Of a stretch of 7,207 bases of DNA, positions 5,766-7,207 are shown in pieces. Source of the DNA: Archaeoglobales archaeon (lineage in GTDB: Archaea; Halobacteriota; Archaeoglobi; Archaeoglobales; Archaeoglobaceae); the NCBI GenBank assembly GCA_003663055.1, contig QMZF01000042.1, forward strand, positions 1 to 7,207. The letters are read 5' to 3'. The translations under genes were made by a program, and so were the position numbers. The notes below the pieces were generated by a model. That model was not told the origin of the DNA, ran no database searches, and saw only the letters and a list, made by a program, of their open reading frames with translations. Every line of letters begins with the position of its first letter. The stretch's first letter is position 1.

Positions 5766-6401
5766 TCAAATCACGTGGCTTGGACTGAGCAGGGTGATAA
5801 CGGTGAGGGTGACTACTCCTGCTAGAACTAGCTTAAAGCCAGCAATTAGAATGTTAATTCCTGCAATTCTTCCCATCACCACTCCGATTGCAAAGAGTTG
5901 TATGAAACCTACAAGAAGCGCAATCGGGAAAGCTACATCCATCGGTAGGAGCAGATAGACGAGTAGCGGTAAGCATGCTCCGATTACGGGTGAAATTGCA
6001 TGCACGAGTGACGAGACGTATACAGCAAAACTATGCGCTCTACTGACTATTCCTCCCACATCTCTAAGCATCGCCTTTGCCTTAGCCCTTTTCGCTGCCT
6101 GGTGTTCGATCTCCTCCGCTTCATATGCCCCCCATCCACTTGATATGCCAAGGGCTATGGCTGTGGCGACGCCAGCGGAAATTATAATCTCCGGTGTGGC
6201 CTTTCCGCTTAGGTGGGCACCTAATATAAGCCCCTGAATCGTTAAAACTCCGTCAAAGTAGCCTATAATGAAGTAACGCCTCGAAGTTGGAATTAAATTT
6301 GTGATCTCGCAGTAAAGCTTGTAAAGCTCTATCTTCTTTTTGGTCTTTTTTCTAACTCCTTCAAACACGAAGAAGGTTTGCTGTTTTCGGAATAAAACCA
6401 T
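5766..6401 (-). CDS. VIT1/CCC1-like (DUF125-type) archaeal membrane protein
   Basis: From ATG 6401 this gives 211 residues: a basic N-terminal segment (RKKTKKK) followed by about five membrane segments. In this numbering they lie roughly at 43-63, 71-93, 128-152, 156-180 and 182-205. The first holds YFDGVLTIQGLILGA, the FDG signature of VIT1/CCC1 iron/manganese transporter relatives; the second ends in SGWGAY followed by a short acidic, then basic loop. The long metal-binding helical insert of plant VIT1 is missing, and GAY stands where I recall GEY in true transporters. So it fits the smaller archaeal TIGR00267-like branch, and metal transport is only a possibility. The start is uncertain: the frame is open to 6455, but that would overlap cysS; GTG 6368 (200 residues) is a second option. 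It heads a likely operon with leuD and rtcB. Confidence 0.8.
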   Translation of the reverse strand: MVLFRKQQTFFVFEGVRKKTKKKIELYKLYCEITNLIPTSRRYFIIGYFDGVLTIQGLILGAHLSGKATPEIIISAGVATAIALGISSGWGAYEAEEIEHQAAKRAKAKAMLRDVGGIVSRAHSFAVYVSSLVHAISPVIGACLPLLVYLLLPMDVAFPIALLVGFIQLFAIGVVMGRIAGINILIAGFKLVLAGVVTLTVITLLSPSHVI

Positions 6402-6407
6402 TCCGAA
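6386..6407. promoter_or_regulatory. Perfect 8+8 base dyad in the divergent control region
   Basis: TTCGGAAT, a six-base spacer AAAACC, then ATTCCGAA: arms 6386-6393 and 6400-6407 are exact inverted repeats. It covers the ATG 6401 candidate of the membrane-protein gene. On the - strand the spacer plus flank reads GGTTTTATT, a TATA-like sequence about 26 bases before the alternative GTG start at 6368. It lies directly before the TATA-like run of cysS. An operator for a dimeric regulator is possible but unproven. Confidence 0.4.
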
Positions 6408-6408
6408 G

Positions 6409-6429
6409 TTTTTTATTGTGCAAAGGTGA
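6409..6429 (+). promoter_or_regulatory. Candidate TATA-like run and ribosome site of cysS
   Basis: TTTTTTATT (6409-6417) is the nearest TATA-like sequence; AAAGGTGA (6422-6429) is a good Shine-Dalgarno site nine bases before ATG 6439. A start point 26 bases after this TATA-like run would fall on the ATG itself and exclude the ribosome site, so the true promoter may lie a little further upstream. The ribosome site supports ATG 6439 over ATG 6445. Confidence 0.4.
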
Positions 6430-6438
6430 AGAAAGCAC

Positions 6439-7207
6439 ATGCGCATGTATAACACCCTTACAAAAAGGGAAGAAGAATTAAAACTTGGAAAAACCGTTAG
6501 AGTTTACGTTTGTGGCATAACAGCTTACGACTATTCCCACATAGGACATGCGAGGAGTGCTGTAATTTTCGATACTTTGAGAAGGTACCTCGAATGGAAA
6601 GGGCATGAAGTCGTTTACGTTCAGAATTTCACCGACGTTGACGATAAGATAGTCAGGAGAGCTGTAGCTGAGGAAAAAACACAAAAAGAGATCGCAGAGA
6701 AGTTCATAGCTGAGTACTTCAGGGATATGGAGGCGTTGAACGTTAAGAGAGCAACGTATCATCCGAAGGTTACGGAACACATTCCTGACATTATAAACGC
6801 TGTTAAGAAGTTGGTGGAGAAAGGTTTCGCTTATGAAGTTGGTGAGAAAAATAAAGATGTTTACTTTCACGTTCCTTCCTTCCCCCACTACGGTGAACTT
6901 TCAGGCATGAGTCTTGACGAGCTTAACAGACATCGGATAGAGCCCGATGAAAGAAAAAGGGATGTTAAAGATTTTGCTCTCTGGAAAGCGGCAAAGGATG
7001 AGGACATCAAAGCTAAGGCGGTATTTGAATCCCCCTGGGGGCTTGGAAGACCTGGCTGGCATATAGAGTGTTCCGTGATGGCTGCAAGGTATCTAGGCGT
7101 CCCGTTCGATATCCATGGTGGAGGCAAGGACCTGATATTTCCGCACCACGAAAATGAGAGGGCGCAGAGCTACGCCTTGTATGGAGTCGAACCCGTTCGC
7201 TATTGGA
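6439..7207 (+). CDS. cysS: Cysteinyl-tRNA synthetase (3' partial)
   Basis: 256 complete codons are present before the window ends; the frame has no stop and the protein begins [10 protein letters not shown], a typical CysRS N-terminus. The enzyme charges tRNA-Cys with cysteine using ATP in the cytoplasm. Class I features are visible: [16 protein letters not shown], with the HIGH motif at 34-37, and NFTDVDDKI (63-71). The zinc-site residues are Cys25, Cys211 (WHIECS), His236 and Glu240 ([11 protein letters not shown]); the 25- and 4-residue spacings of the last three match E. coli CysRS (Cys209, His234, Glu238). The KMSKS loop and anticodon-binding domain lie beyond the window. It is divergent from the membrane-protein gene, sharing a short control region. 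Having CysRS means this archaeon need not rely only on the SepRS/SepCysS route, though that route could coexist. Confidence 0.97.
   Translation, partial: MRMYNTLTKREEELKLGKTVRVYVCGITAYDYSHIGHARSAVIFDTLRRYLEWKGHEVVYVQNFTDVDDKIVRRAVAEEKTQKEIAEKFIAEYFRDMEALNVKRATYHPKVTEHIPDIINAVKKLVEKGFAYEVGEKNKDVYFHVPSFPHYGELSGMSLDELNRHRIEPDERKRDVKDFALWKAAKDEDIKAKAVFESPWGLGRPGWHIECSVMAARYLGVPFDIHGGGKDLIFPHHENERAQSYALYGVEPVRYW

Noticed and set aside
6478..6888. 136-codon - strand frame opposite cysS
   Set aside because: The + strand frame encodes intact CysRS motifs (HIGH, zinc residues); the antisense frame has no recognisable features.
1..7207. CRISPR array, tRNA, rRNA, transposon or integration site
   Set aside because: Genes are packed with gaps of about 135 bases or less; no regularly spaced repeats, tRNA-like cloverleaf, transposase motif or terminal inverted repeats were seen by eye.

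Overview
The window looks like a piece of a hyperthermophilic or thermophilic euryarchaeal chromosome, most likely from the Archaeoglobales (Archaeoglobus, Ferroglobus or Geoglobus). The reasons are paired MinD-type ATPases with an inserted ferredoxin domain next to an Mrp ATPase, an archaeal-length RtcB RNA ligase, a short split-type LeuD/HacB subunit, Glu/Lys-rich proteins, GGTGA-type Shine-Dalgarno sites and AT-rich TATA-like promoters. The genus is inferred from gene content only. Coding density is very high. No gap between genes exceeds about 135 bases, and I see no tRNA, rRNA, CRISPR array, insertion sequence or integrase.

Left part (1-2041, + strand): a tight operon of three P-loop ATPases. 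The first is cut by the window edge and keeps only its C-terminal half. The second is complete and carries a two-cluster ferredoxin insert. The third is an Mrp/ApbC-type Fe-S carrier ATPase. The first two overlap by 4 bases (ATGA), and the third starts 4 bases after the second stops. This trio recalls gene clusters that handle Fe-S or Mo-containing cofactors, such as the orange-protein (Orp) clusters of sulfate reducers.

Middle (2042-3751, + strand): after a 133-base promoter region comes an unrecognised exported protein with a signal peptide, Thr-rich stretch, long charged helical region and Gly-rich beta domain. It is coupled by a one-base overlap to a small lipoprotein. They look like a cell-envelope pair of unknown function and are the least explained part of the window.

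Right part (3775-6401, - strand): rtcB, a leuD-type small subunit and a VIT1/CCC1-like membrane protein, in the transcription order membrane protein, leuD, rtcB. The leuD stop codon lies inside the rtcB Shine-Dalgarno site. The membrane-protein gene is divergent from cysS (6439 to the window end, + strand), which is cut before its KMSKS motif. A perfect 8+8 base dyad lies in the divergent control region.

No clearly new biological system can be shown from this sequence. The best candidates for a second look are the envelope pair, the ATPase trio and the dyad.
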